In this document: one piece after another, positions 18,094 through 27,910 of the stretch
Position numbering within the stretch: position 1 is the stretch's first letter
Layout: each line of letters begins with the position of its first letter
DNA from: Candidatus Omnitrophota bacterium
GTDB taxonomy: Bacteria; Hinthialibacterota; Hinthialibacteria; OLB16
Reading direction: 5' to 3'
NCBI GenBank assembly: GCA_029261095.1
Contig: JAJDBZ010000381.1
Coordinates: 1-35,931, forward strand
DNA: 35,931 nt
The notes under the pieces: model-generated
What the model saw: only the letters and a program-made list of their open reading frames with translations
Databases searched by the model: none
Told to the model about the DNA's origin: nothing
Translations under genes and position numbers: made by a program

Positions 18094-19245
18094 ATGGCGG
18101 GAAAGATCCGTTGTGCCCTCCTCTCCGAAATGCTTCAACCCTACCGCATCCCGGTCTTCAATCGCATCGCCGAAGATGACCGTATCGATTTCGAAGTCCT
18201 CCTCCTTTCGGTCCGGGAAGCGAACCGCGAGTGGGAGATCGAGATGGAGAACTGTCGGTTCAAATACCGGACTCTTCCGAGCAGAGATTTTTATATCCGC
18301 TCACTCGATTGGGGACTCCATTTCAATCGAGGCGTCGGCCGGGCATTGGATGAGATTGGCCCGGAGGTGGTGGTCGGCACGGGTTATGTTTCTCCGGCTT
18401 ACCTCGCCGGCCAGAAATGGGCCAAGAGGAACGGAGCGGGGTATGTGCTCTGGAGCGGCAGCACCGCCTCGACCTCCAGGATCGGTAAAGGGCCGCTCAA
18501 GTGGATGAAAAAAAGATTCGTTCGGAATTGCGAGGCCTACCTGAGCTATGGAACCGATGCCACTAAACAGCTGATCGCGCTCGGGGCGGATGCCTCCCGG
18601 GTGGTCACCGGATGCAATACAGTCGATATAGAAACGTTCGAAGAGAGGACGGAGACCGCGCGGAACGCCCCCGAATTCCCCGACTGGCGAAAGGGTTATC
18701 CCAAGCACCTGATCCTTTACATCGGACAGATGATCGAACGGAAGGGAGTCCCCGATCTAATTCGCGCCTTCCAATCGATCAAGGCTCGCGATCTCGGTTT
18801 GGTCCTGGTCGGAGATGGCCCTGAGCGCGAGCGATACCAGCGCGAATTCGAGGGGGTCGACCGAGTTTATTGGGAGGGTTACAAACAGTCTCGGGATTTG
18901 GGACCCTTCTTGGCCGCCGCCGATGTTCTGGTGATGCCCTCGCGTCTGGAGTTGTGGGGGTTGGTGGTCAACGAGGCGATGGCCTCCGGGCTGCCCGTGA
19001 TATCCACTACCTGTTCGGGTTCGACCACGGACCTTGTCGAAGAGGGGGTGACAGGCTATTCCTTCGAGGCAAAGGATGAGATGGCGCTGGCCACCCTGCT
19101 CAAATCGGTCGCCGATCACCCCGATCGTTGGGCGGAGATGGGCGGAAACGCTCGAGAACGTGTTCGAAAATGTGGACCGCGAGAGTATGCGGACTGTTTT
19201 GTGGAATCTGTTATCCTGGCGAAAGAGAATAAGATAAAGGGTTGA
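18094..19245 (+). CDS. GT4-family glycosyltransferase
   Basis: ILYIGQMIERKGVPDLIRAFQSI, LVLVGDGPERERYQREF, ADVLVMPSRLELWGLVVNEAMASGLPVISTTCSGSTTDLVEEGVTGY. Confidence 0.93.
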   Translation: MAGKIRCALLSEMLQPYRIPVFNRIAEDDRIDFEVLLLSVREANREWEIEMENCRFKYRTLPSRDFYIRSLDWGLHFNRGVGRALDEIGPEVVVGTGYVSPAYLAGQKWAKRNGAGYVLWSGSTASTSRIGKGPLKWMKKRFVRNCEAYLSYGTDATKQLIALGADASRVVTGCNTVDIETFEERTETARNAPEFPDWRKGYPKHLILYIGQMIERKGVPDLIRAFQSIKARDLGLVLVGDGPERERYQREFEGVDRVYWEGYKQSRDLGPFLAAADVLVMPSRLELWGLVVNEAMASGLPVISTTCSGSTTDLVEEGVTGYSFEAKDEMALATLLKSVADHPDRWAEMGGNARERVRKCGPREYADCFVESVILAKENKIKG

Positions 19246-19292
19246 ATCCATTCCGGTTACCCTCCCTTTCCAATTGTTGCTAGACTCGCGAA

Positions 19293-20423
19293 ATGCCCAG
19301 AGTTCTTCACCTCTATAAAGACATCTTTCCCCCTGTCTATGGCGGGATCGAAGTGGTCATGGGAAAACTCGCCTCTCATCAGGTGGAGAAGGGATGGGAT
19401 GTAGCCGTCGCGGTCTCCGGTCCTGTCGACCGTGAATGGTCCGAAAAAACCGGTGTCGAGGTGATCCCGGTCGGAGAATGGACACGGACGTTATCCAATC
19501 CGGTCTCATTCGGTTTTCTCAAAGTTCTGCGACGTGAAGAATACGATGCCCTCCACCTCCATCTCCCCTGCCCGACTGTGGTGCTTTCGACTCTGGCGGC
19601 TGGAAAAAGGAATGTCCCCTGGTTCGCATCCTATCAAAGCGACATTGTCCGTCAGAAACTGACAGGAGCCCTCTATGCTCCCCTGCAGCTCCGATTCCTT
19701 TCCCAATGCGAACGGATCTTCGTCTCCTCCCCTCCACTCCTGGAGACATCGCCAGTCCTCCAAAAGGTTCAGGACCGTTGCCAGGTTGTCCCCCTCGGCA
19801 TCTCGAGCGAACGCCTCTCAAAGGAAGACCAGGACGAGGGAGATCGAATTCGCTCGGAGTATCCGGACCGCCCCATTATCCTCTTTGTGGGTCGCTTCCG
19901 CTGGTACAAAGGGCTCAATGTCCTCCTTCAAGCGATGGACGAAGTCGACGCCACCCTCTTGGTGGTCGGATCCGGAACTTCCACACAGGTCCGAGAGACG
20001 CGGAAAATCGCGGCTGGATTGAAACATCCCGATCGAGTCCAATTTCTCGGGACAGTATCACGCCTCGAACCCATCCTTGCGGCAGGCGACCTGTTTTGTC
20101 TCCCCTCGACTCATCGGGCAGAGGCTTTCGGTTATGTCCTACTAGAGGCCTTTCGGACGGGGCTGCCGGCAGTCACCACTGAGCTCGGAACGGGAACCTC
20201 CTATGTGAACCAGGATGGAGTCACCGGGTATGTGGTCGCACCGCGCGATGCAAAAGCATTAGCCGAAGGATTAAACAACGCCATCACTGATCGAGTTCAC
20301 TTGAGAGATTTGGGAATTGCTGCAAGGAAACGTGTGGAAAAAGAATTCGGACTTGAAAAGATGGTGGGAGATATCCTGGACTCTTACCAGACGAAGACAG
20401 CCATCTTCGAGGACACGCGATGA
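19293..20423 (+). CDS. GT4-family glycosyltransferase
   Basis: N-terminal KDIFPPVYGGIEVVMGKLA, ILFVGRFRWYKGLNVLLQAM, GDLFCLPSTHRAEAFGYVLLEAFRTGLPAVTTELGTGTSYVNQDGVTGYV. Confidence 0.94.
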   Translation: MPRVLHLYKDIFPPVYGGIEVVMGKLASHQVEKGWDVAVAVSGPVDREWSEKTGVEVIPVGEWTRTLSNPVSFGFLKVLRREEYDALHLHLPCPTVVLSTLAAGKRNVPWFASYQSDIVRQKLTGALYAPLQLRFLSQCERIFVSSPPLLETSPVLQKVQDRCQVVPLGISSERLSKEDQDEGDRIRSEYPDRPIILFVGRFRWYKGLNVLLQAMDEVDATLLVVGSGTSTQVRETRKIAAGLKHPDRVQFLGTVSRLEPILAAGDLFCLPSTHRAEAFGYVLLEAFRTGLPAVTTELGTGTSYVNQDGVTGYVVAPRDAKALAEGLNNAITDRVHLRDLGIAARKRVEKEFGLEKMVGDILDSYQTKTAIFEDTR

Positions 20424-22459
20424 CGCCAGCTGAAGAGATCGACTCCGGCAAAGGGTCTGTCAAAACCGGGCGTTGGGGGTTCTACATCCTCACGTTCGCT
20501 CTGGTCTTCGGTTCCCTTCTCATCGAAGTCCTTCTGATGATTCTCCTGAATGAAACCTTTTGGTACAAGAAAAAGGAAATCAACGTCAACTTGGCAGACC
20601 CCATCGCGGAGATCCCAAGATTGGGTGCACCCATGTATTCACCTGAAATTGGGAGAAGAAAGGCAAATCCATCCTCTGTATCGGATGCGGAAATGGAGAT
20701 CCATGTGAGGGTCGCGTATGGCGATGCTTTCTTCCAGGCGATTCAGAGGATGAATAACCCCCTCATTCGGCTGGAAATGCTGAACGAGAAGGGAGAAACG
20801 GTTTTCAGTTGGGAAGCCTCAAACGCACAGAAAAAGAGAGATCACTTGAACACATGGGAAAACAGTCTCTTCAGTCGGGATTTCGAATACCCTGTGAAAA
20901 CCTCCAAAGCCCATGATCTCGTCCTTTACTTTGTGAATTCACCCGATGTCCTCGAGGACACCCGCTTTCTTGCCATGAGGTACCGAACTTATTTTGCAGT
21001 GATTACCGCAATTAATTTCTTTGTGGTCATGCTGGTTTATCGCGGTGGGATGCGTCCGCTCGGGAGGATTGCCGGGGCGCTCTCCCATCCACCGGAGGAG
21101 ACTCCACCCATCATCTTCTCCCCGATTCACGAAGCCGAAAAGGCATACAACACACTGGCCAGGAGTACACGGTTGGTGAGGTCCCATTCCGAGATGACTG
21201 ACCGATGGGAAAGCCTGGATGAAGGTAAAATGCTTTCTTCTCTTGAGGACCGAGAAATATTCTGGACGCCCGCGCTCAGAACAATCCGGTTGGGTATGTC
21301 ATACCGGTCGGTCTTTTGGATACCGGCAGTCGAGTTGGAAAGAGGCAGTTGGGACCCAGTGATCGAGATGGACGAAAGAGAGATCGGACTCTTCAATCAA
21401 GATTCCTTTCTTTCCCTAATGGAGAAGACGGACACACCTAATTTGGTTTGGGAATCTCATCCCGAAGGTAAATTGACACGAAACCCGGGTGGCCAAGGTT
21501 CGAGGCCTTGGTTTCTATCGAAGGTTTTTCAAAAAGAAAAGCTTGCGGGATTTCTTGTGGCGACACCAAGGGGGACCAGGGAGTCCTGTCGTCTCGACCT
21601 CCCCTACTTCCAGAATCTGACGGCGTATCTCAGTCAGATCCTAACCCGATCCCTTGAACGATCTGAGCAACTCGATCGGGAGAGGTTCGAAGTGAGTATC
21701 GATCTCTCCGCCTCCATGGGACACGATCTCACCAACATCCTGGCGACAGGGAAACTCGAATTGGAAACACTGAAGACCGCCTTCAAGCGCGGGATTGTCC
21801 AGGTTCCGGATGAGAAGAGGCCAGCGGTCGAAGCGGCTGTCGAGGGATTGCGGAAAACTACGGTCCTATTGCAAGAGGTGGTCAATGTTTATCGCGCGTT
21901 CAGTTTTACCCGGGAACCTCGGTGGGAGATAATGGAACTTTCTCAGACGATCGGGGAGGTCATGGAACTTTATAGGCACTCGACTTCGCGCCCGGTGACC
22001 TACGAGAACCTCAGCGGTGACGAGAAAGTCGAAGCCTTCGCCGATCCTCGTTTGGTCAAACTTGTTCTGTTTAACCTGTTGGCCAATGCCACCCAGGCGA
22101 TCACTGCGCGCCAAAGGGATTCCAAAGAACCTCAGGGTAAGGTGGAAGTCGATTGTCTCTACAAAGAGGGGCAAGCCGTCTTTCGAGTGATGGACAACGG
22201 GACCGGGTTCCGCGACACCGAGGGGCATCGGCTCGAAGGGGTCGCACTCGATCATATTTTCCATTTCGATTTTTCCACGAAAGGCAAACAGGGGGGACTT
22301 GGCCTAGCCTGGGTGAAGAGCATCATCGAAGAGATTCATCCTGGTCACCTGAAGCCCTCCAATCGGGAAGGTGGATTGGGGGCAAATATGGAGGTGTACC
22401 TCCCCATCCCCACCGATGAGGAGCGAGAGAAGGCGGAAACGAACCGTCCATTCGCATGA
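20420..22459 (+). CDS. Membrane sensor histidine kinase, no adjacent response regulator
   Basis: Two TM segments (FYILTFALVFGSLLIEVLLMILL; TYFAVITAINFFVVMLVY) bracketing a sensor region; H-box-like ASMGHDLTNILATGKLEL; N-box LVLFNLLANATQAI; G boxes VMDNGTGF and STKGKQGGLGLAWVKSIIEEI. Confidence 0.85.
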   Translation: MTPAEEIDSGKGSVKTGRWGFYILTFALVFGSLLIEVLLMILLNETFWYKKKEINVNLADPIAEIPRLGAPMYSPEIGRRKANPSSVSDAEMEIHVRVAYGDAFFQAIQRMNNPLIRLEMLNEKGETVFSWEASNAQKKRDHLNTWENSLFSRDFEYPVKTSKAHDLVLYFVNSPDVLEDTRFLAMRYRTYFAVITAINFFVVMLVYRGGMRPLGRIAGALSHPPEETPPIIFSPIHEAEKAYNTLARSTRLVRSHSEMTDRWESLDEGKMLSSLEDREIFWTPALRTIRLGMSYRSVFWIPAVELERGSWDPVIEMDEREIGLFNQDSFLSLMEKTDTPNLVWESHPEGKLTRNPGGQGSRPWFLSKVFQKEKLAGFLVATPRGTRESCRLDLPYFQNLTAYLSQILTRSLERSEQLDRERFEVSIDLSASMGHDLTNILATGKLELETLKTAFKRGIVQVPDEKRPAVEAAVEGLRKTTVLLQEVVNVYRAFSFTREPRWEIMELSQTIGEVMELYRHSTSRPVTYENLSGDEKVEAFADPRLVKLVLFNLLANATQAITARQRDSKEPQGKVEVDCLYKEGQAVFRVMDNGTGFRDTEGHRLEGVALDHIFHFDFSTKGKQGGLGLAWVKSIIEEIHPGHLKPSNREGGLGANMEVYLPIPTDEEREKAETNRPFA

Positions 22460-23448
22460 AGACTCTTATCCGACTCCCCAATTGGATCGGTGACGCGGTT
22501 ATGGCTACACCGATGATTCGTGCTGTGTCGGGCGATCCCGGAACGGATTCCTGTTCAGTATGGGGACCACCCAAGGTGGCGACTCTGTTCCACCACGACC
22601 CTGGCATCGACTCCGTCATTGAGGCCGACTTGAAAGCCGATCCAAGTCGGAGTGAGGAGATTAGGGGAGCCGCGTTCGAACGGATTTACCTTTTGCCCAA
22701 CTCCTATTCCTCCGCGAGGGAGGCGAAATTTATCGAGATCCCGGAGCGGATCGGTTACCGGACTCAGTGGCGGGGTCCGCTTCTCACCCATCCAGTCAGG
22801 TGTGGCCCTAGAATCCGAACCTTGAGAATGGCGGAGTATTATCTTCACCTTCTCCCCACGGACATCCGTTCGCTCGCGGAGGGATCGGTCCCGAATCTTG
22901 CAGTTTCCGATGAAGAAAAGAGCGCGATAAGGGATCGACTCTCAGCCCTCCTCGAGTCGGGCTCTTCACTGGTGGGAATGGCTCCGGGGGCGGCGTTCGG
23001 TCCAGCCAAGCAATGGTTGATTGAGAATTTCCAAGAGCTCGCTGAGGAATTGGTTAGGGATAAAATATCCGTGGTGGTCCTTGGAGGGCCAAATGAGATC
23101 AATGCAGGAGATCAAATCGTTTGTAATCTCCCCTCGGGTTCGAGTCTCAATCTCGCCGGGAGGACGACGATACGCGAAATGATGGCGATCCTCGTTCATT
23201 GCCAAGCGTTAGTCACTAACGATAGCGGGCCGATGCACATCGCCGACGCTCTAGGGACACCAACCGTGGCCATTTTCGGTTCCACCGATTCTTCTTGGAC
23301 AGGGCCGCGTGGGAAACACCACCAAGTCTTGCAATCCAATGTCGCCTGCAACCCCTGTTTTTTGAGGGAGTGCCCGATTGGGTACGAGTGCATGAAAGGG
23401 ATCACGGTTGAAATGGCGAGGGAGGCGGTTGAGCGGGTGCTGGGTTGA
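22456..23448 (+). CDS. waaF: ADP-heptose:LPS heptosyltransferase-like (GT9)
   Basis: LIRLPNWIGDAVMATPMIRAV, GMAPGAAFGPAKQW, VTNDSGPMHIADALGTPTVAIFGSTDSSWTGP, CNPCFLRECPIGYECMKGI. Confidence 0.9.
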   Translation: MKTLIRLPNWIGDAVMATPMIRAVSGDPGTDSCSVWGPPKVATLFHHDPGIDSVIEADLKADPSRSEEIRGAAFERIYLLPNSYSSAREAKFIEIPERIGYRTQWRGPLLTHPVRCGPRIRTLRMAEYYLHLLPTDIRSLAEGSVPNLAVSDEEKSAIRDRLSALLESGSSLVGMAPGAAFGPAKQWLIENFQELAEELVRDKISVVVLGGPNEINAGDQIVCNLPSGSSLNLAGRTTIREMMAILVHCQALVTNDSGPMHIADALGTPTVAIFGSTDSSWTGPRGKHHQVLQSNVACNPCFLRECPIGYECMKGITVEMAREAVERVLG

Positions 23449-23558
23449 ATCACGAACGGCTCGAAGGTGGCCGAAAGACTCGAAGAGAAGAATACAAAAA
23501 TCTTTGATTTTTGTCCTTCGAGTCTTTCGGCCCCTTTCGCGGTTTTCGTGGTTCGATT
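23448..23558. repeat. Long imperfect palindrome between convergent genes (MITE-like hairpin, possible bidirectional terminator)
   Basis: Left arm aatcacgaacggctcgaaggtggccgaaagactcgaag...caaaaatc, right arm gatttttgtccttcgagtctttcggcccctttcgcggttttcgtggttcgatt; 3-nt loop at 23503-23505. Confidence 0.88.
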
Positions 23559-23567
23559 GAACGTAAA

Positions 23568-24287
23568 CTATCGATAACTCCAATCCGCTCTATCGCTCAG
23601 ATGCGGCGTCTCGTTAAAAGAGCTTAAAGTGAACTTGCCCTCGGTGAAGAGGAAGGTGGTGAGCGAGGCATTCCGCAGCATCCAAGAGAGTTGAAGGGTC
23701 GTCTCCGAGTCGGTTTTGAGGGCGTACTGCATCGCGACTCCGATGGTTCCACCCGAGGTGAAAGCGGCGATGTGTTGGCTGCGGCCGACGTTGCGGGTCA
23801 TTTCTTCGATGGAAGACTCGACCCTTCCCACAAACTCCTTCCAAGATTCGACTTTGTTGAAATGAATCTCTCCCGCGATCCAATGTCTCATCGCGGTCTC
23901 GAACATCTTTTGGTAGGTGCGGAAACGCTCTCTGTCGCCGGTCGCGTTTTTGAAGGTTTGGTATTGCTCCTCGAGGGAGGGATCGATTTCGCGAAGATCG
24001 TCGAGGTGGTTGTATAGAAACTCTTCGGCTTGGTATTCGTTCAATCCGGGGAGTACCTTGCTCTCGGGACATGAAAGACCTCGGTCGACGTAGACCTGAC
24101 GAACGATTTCCGCGGAATCAATCTGGCGTTTCAAACCCCCTGAGTAGATTGCATCCAATTGAAGATTCTGGTCGCACCAATATTCTCCGAGAAGTTGGAT
24201 CTGTTTCTCTCCCAATGGAGAAAGCCGATCGTAGTTGTCGGTCAGGAATGATGCCTGACCATGACGGACCAGCAAAAGAAGACTCAT
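23568..24287 (-). CDS. Histidine phosphatase (phosphoglycerate mutase-like) family protein
   Basis: LLLVRHGQASFLTDNYDRLSPLGEKQIQLLGEY RHG motif; FTSGGTIGVAMQYAL in the C-terminal half. Confidence 0.87.
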   Translation of the reverse strand: MSLLLLVRHGQASFLTDNYDRLSPLGEKQIQLLGEYWCDQNLQLDAIYSGGLKRQIDSAEIVRQVYVDRGLSCPESKVLPGLNEYQAEEFLYNHLDDLREIDPSLEEQYQTFKNATGDRERFRTYQKMFETAMRHWIAGEIHFNKVESWKEFVGRVESSIEEMTRNVGRSQHIAAFTSGGTIGVAMQYALKTDSETTLQLSWMLRNASLTTFLFTEGKFTLSSFNETPHLSDRADWSYR

Positions 24288-24940
24288 TCAGAAAGGTGCT
24301 CCCGCACCAGGTCCGACCAGATGGTGTATCCCTTGTCAGTCAAATGGAGACCGTCATTGAGAAGTAGGTCTGGTATCGGTTTCGCATCTTCGCCAATCAT
24401 CGGGGTATCGATGTCGATGTAGATCAGATTCTCATCCTGAGTGGTGTACTGCTCGATCAATTGGTTCGCTTTCCTCATCTCATCCACGAGGGTCCAGCGG
24501 GAGAGACTCGGTTTGATGCAGACATAGAGCAGGCGGGTGTCGGGGAGATGATCCTTGATGATCCCGGCAAAGGTTTTGTAGTCCTCGAAAACATCCTTAG
24601 CCGATTTTCCGCTAGCAATATCGTTGTCACCCGCATAGAAGACGACGGTCGCGGGTTTGTACGGGAGAAGGATGCGGTCTGCAAAATTGATCGAGTCGGC
24701 GATCTGAGAACCGCCGAAACCGCGATTGATGACAGGGAGATCGGGAAAGAATTTATCCAGATCCCAGAACCGAATGCTGGAACTCCCGACAAACAAGATC
24801 CCATTCTGAGGAGGGGGGTTGGCTTTATCCGTCTCCTCGAAAAATTGGATTTCATCCTCCCAACGAGTTGAGTCGTGTTCGGCATGGCACATAAGTGTTG
24901 GGATGATTAAACTGATGATGGAAAGAGCAATGAATCTCAT
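24284..24940 (-). CDS. Secreted SGNH/GDSL hydrolase
   Basis: Signal peptide; ILFVGSSSIRFW (block I), INRGFGGSQI (block II), FYAGDNDIASG (block III), NDGLHLTDKGY (block V). Confidence 0.9.
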   Translation of the reverse strand: MRFIALSIISLIIPTLMCHAEHDSTRWEDEIQFFEETDKANPPPQNGILFVGSSSIRFWDLDKFFPDLPVINRGFGGSQIADSINFADRILLPYKPATVVFYAGDNDIASGKSAKDVFEDYKTFAGIIKDHLPDTRLLYVCIKPSLSRWTLVDEMRKANQLIEQYTTQDENLIYIDIDTPMIGEDAKPIPDLLLNDGLHLTDKGYTIWSDLVREHLSE

Positions 24941-27864
24941 GATCCTTCTCCTTTGAGGTAACCGATCAGATCCGCCAAATCTTGGCGGGACATATTCTTT
25001 TCCAGTTCCTGAGGCATCAGCGACAGGTTGGTTGAATAGATGTCTTCAATATCAGACCGAAGAATGGTTTCTTGCTCTCCTTTGGCTCGGCGGATGGTGA
25101 TGCTGGTCGGGGTTTCAGAGGCGATCAGTCCGGTCAGGACATCTCCATCGACTGTCTCGACGACGTAGTTGGTAAAACTCGGGATAGTCTCGTGATTCGG
25201 GATGAGGATGTGAAGGAGCAACGATTCTTTCGGCTGAGTCCGGATTCCTGTCAGGTCAGGTCCGACCTCTGCCCCTTCCCCATCCAGGAAATGGCACTGG
25301 GCGCAATGCACCTTGAACATCTCGAAACCTTGTTTGGGATCGGCATTCAGGTCGAGGACCGACTTGTAATCCTCAAAAACCTTTTTTCGATCAGGGTTCT
25401 TGATCCCCTCAAAAATCTTCTTGGCCCGCGATTGGATCTCCGCATTCGAACTCTTGAGCAGACGGTTTCGTTGGAGGGGTTCGATGGATGTGGATTGGAT
25501 GTCACCCTTCTCGAGCGCGGTTAGAAAAACGGGTAGGTGGTGCCCCCGGGTCACCACACTGGAGATAATAGTATCGCGCACCGGCGGAGTGAGCCCTCTC
25601 CAACGGTCGCCATCGGATAAAAATTGTCCGACTTCCCCTTCGGGCTTCCTTGCTAATGCCTTCGTGGACGCGATCTGGAGATCTTGTGGAACGAAGGGGC
25701 TGACCAGGTCGAACAATGACTGGCCCACTTTCTGAAACGAGGAGTATTGGAGGAAATCGACTCCTGCCAATCGTTCCTCCATAGGCGCCTCCGAGTCCTC
25801 GGCGACCTGTCTCGCCGATTCAAGCAGTTCCTGTATTCTCGAGGCTGTCTCGACATCATCTCCTGCTAGAAACACAAGGAGATCGGAGTGACCTCGGGCT
25901 TCAGGTTTTTTCTGGAGCGGTTCCAGAAGTCCGAGAATCGCGACTCGTTCCCAGGCCGCATCTTCAGGAGCAGTGGAGACGGTTACTTGGGAGGCGCGTT
26001 TTCGAATTCCTTCCAGAGACTCTTGATTCCCGAGGATGCCACAGAGTGAACGGAGAAACTCTGCCCGGCCTGGACTGCTCAGGTCGTCCCAGTCAAGTGA
26101 CAGTGAAAGCAGTTCACCTGATTTGTCCCCGAGCGAGGAGAGGACAGCGGCCCTTGTCCAAGGATCTTCGACACCGCGTTCCGCGATCGTCGCTAAGGCC
26201 TTCGTCTTTCCATCCAGATCGAATGCGCCGAGGGTCAGCGCGGCTTGGAAACGGACACGATGATTGGAATCGGTTGAAAGCGCGAGGATCCTTTCACTGA
26301 GGGCATCGCTGGCAATCGAGGGGTGGCGTTCTGCCAGGATCAGAGCATTCTCTCTCACACCTGGGTGCGCATCCGCAAGGGCTTCAAGCATTTCACTCTC
26401 GGTCAATGAGTCGAATCGTTCCAGCAACCAAAGTGAAAGGACTCTCCCCTGGGGCGTCGCCGCTTTTCCCACCAGTTCTTTCACTTCACTTACCCATTCA
26501 TCGGGTTCTCTTTCGATTAGTAGTCTTTGCGCCGTCTCTCTCCACCATGAGTTCGGATTATCCAAGAGCTCGGTGAGCTGAGCGGTTGTCATCTCAGCCG
26601 GAAACTTCTCCGGAATAGAAGAGGCGCCTCCGGAACTGTTGGATTTGAAACGATAAATCCTTCCGAGGTCCTTGCCCGTATCGAAGTCTGTGATTTTGCG
26701 GATAGATTCGGGGAGATACGTTGGATGCTCGATGGTTTTGCGATGCATGTCGCAGACGTAGAGCGCCCCATCCGGCCCATTCGCGAGATTGACAGGCCGG
26801 AACCAGTTGTCGGTCGAGGCCAAAAACTCAGTCTTTTCGCGCGGGCGTTCGGCAGTGTAGGAGGCTCCATGATCTTTCCTAACAGCCCGATGTATCAGAT
26901 TGCCGGTTGGATCGCAAACAAAATGGTTTCCATAGAACTCGGGGGGAAGGGCAGAGCCTCGATAGATCTGGAGGCCACAAGCGGCAGTGAAGGTGTGAGC
27001 GTGGGAAATCGCGGTTGTGATATTGTCGCTCATAGGGTAAAGACGGACCGGTTCCCCATCGCCATAAAGATCCTGAACTGTTTGGGTATATGCGAAAGAG
27101 GGATTACGGGAGAGATAATGAAAATCGACGACCACCTGTTCGGCGGGTTTCCGGTTCGAACAGACAAAACGGTGGCCGTAATCGTCGAAGGTATGCCCAA
27201 ATTGCGCTTGACCGGGGATGATCTGGACCTCGAAGGTTTCTGGATGAAACCGAAAATCGTTTCTTTGGGTCTCCACAGGTTTGCGGTCGGGAAAATTCGG
27301 AGAGGTGATGGCTCCGCCACTTAGCCCGTTGGTCAGATAAATCCAACCATCAAGGCCAACAGTCGGGTGGCTGACTCTGAGCTGGGTCGAACCGCCCTTG
27401 GAAAAACCGGTCAACCAAACCTCTCTGAGGTCGGCCTTCCCATCTCCATCGGTGTCTTTCAAAAACAACACATCGGGAGCGCATGTGACGATCACTCCAC
27501 CCTTCCATGGGAGCACTCCATTAGGGAAAGTAAAATCTTCCGCAAAAGTTGATCGCGTTTCATAGATTCCATCTCTGTTCCGGTCTTCCAATCGTGCGAT
27601 TCTCCCGGCTGGTGGTTCGCCTTCAGGGGGGCCGGATGGATATCCAATGTTTTCAACAACGTAAAGTTTCCCCCACTCGTCGAAAGCAAGGGCGACTGGG
27701 TCCAAAACCGTGGGTTCAGCGGCCACGATTTCGGCATTGATATCAGGATGAAGATGGAAATGTTTGAGGCTCTCTTCAGGAGAAACCGGGTTGGCTGCTC
27801 CGACAGATAGGTCGCAGAGAATCGTAACGATAAGGGAGAAAACAGTTGTCTGTGAAAGATTCAT
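24937..27864 (-). CDS. Secreted PVC-type dehydrogenase (sorbosone-dehydrogenase-like propeller, HEAT-like region, C-terminal cytochrome c)
   Basis: VALAFDEWGKLYVVENIGYPSGP, LEDRNRDGIYETRSTFAEDFTFPNGVLPWKGGVIVTCAPDVLFLKDTDGDGKAD, NGPDGALYVCDMHRKTIEHPTYLP, C-terminal CAQCHFLDGEGAEVGPDLTGI haem-binding CxxCH. Confidence 0.92.
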   Translation of the reverse strand: MNLSQTTVFSLIVTILCDLSVGAANPVSPEESLKHFHLHPDINAEIVAAEPTVLDPVALAFDEWGKLYVVENIGYPSGPPEGEPPAGRIARLEDRNRDGIYETRSTFAEDFTFPNGVLPWKGGVIVTCAPDVLFLKDTDGDGKADLREVWLTGFSKGGSTQLRVSHPTVGLDGWIYLTNGLSGGAITSPNFPDRKPVETQRNDFRFHPETFEVQIIPGQAQFGHTFDDYGHRFVCSNRKPAEQVVVDFHYLSRNPSFAYTQTVQDLYGDGEPVRLYPMSDNITTAISHAHTFTAACGLQIYRGSALPPEFYGNHFVCDPTGNLIHRAVRKDHGASYTAERPREKTEFLASTDNWFRPVNLANGPDGALYVCDMHRKTIEHPTYLPESIRKITDFDTGKDLGRIYRFKSNSSGGASSIPEKFPAEMTTAQLTELLDNPNSWWRETAQRLLIEREPDEWVSEVKELVGKAATPQGRVLSLWLLERFDSLTESEMLEALADAHPGVRENALILAERHPSIASDALSERILALSTDSNHRVRFQAALTLGAFDLDGKTKALATIAERGVEDPWTRAAVLSSLGDKSGELLSLSLDWDDLSSPGRAEFLRSLCGILGNQESLEGIRKRASQVTVSTAPEDAAWERVAILGLLEPLQKKPEARGHSDLLVFLAGDDVETASRIQELLESARQVAEDSEAPMEERLAGVDFLQYSSFQKVGQSLFDLVSPFVPQDLQIASTKALARKPEGEVGQFLSDGDRWRGLTPPVRDTIISSVVTRGHHLPVFLTALEKGDIQSTSIEPLQRNRLLKSSNAEIQSRAKKIFEGIKNPDRKKVFEDYKSVLDLNADPKQGFEMFKVHCAQCHFLDGEGAEVGPDLTGIRTQPKESLLLHILIPNHETIPSFTNYVVETVDGDVLTGLIASETPTSITIRRAKGEQETILRSDIEDIYSTNLSLMPQELEKNMSRQDLADLIGYLKGEGS

Positions 27865-27910
27865 GGGGGGATGAGGTTAATGGAAACGAGAAAGAATTGA
27901 ACCTTGGTGC

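Noticed and set aside
26725-27324. 199-aa plus-strand ORF antisense to the haem dehydrogenase
   Set aside because: Overlaps conserved propeller motifs on the minus strand; no independent evidence.
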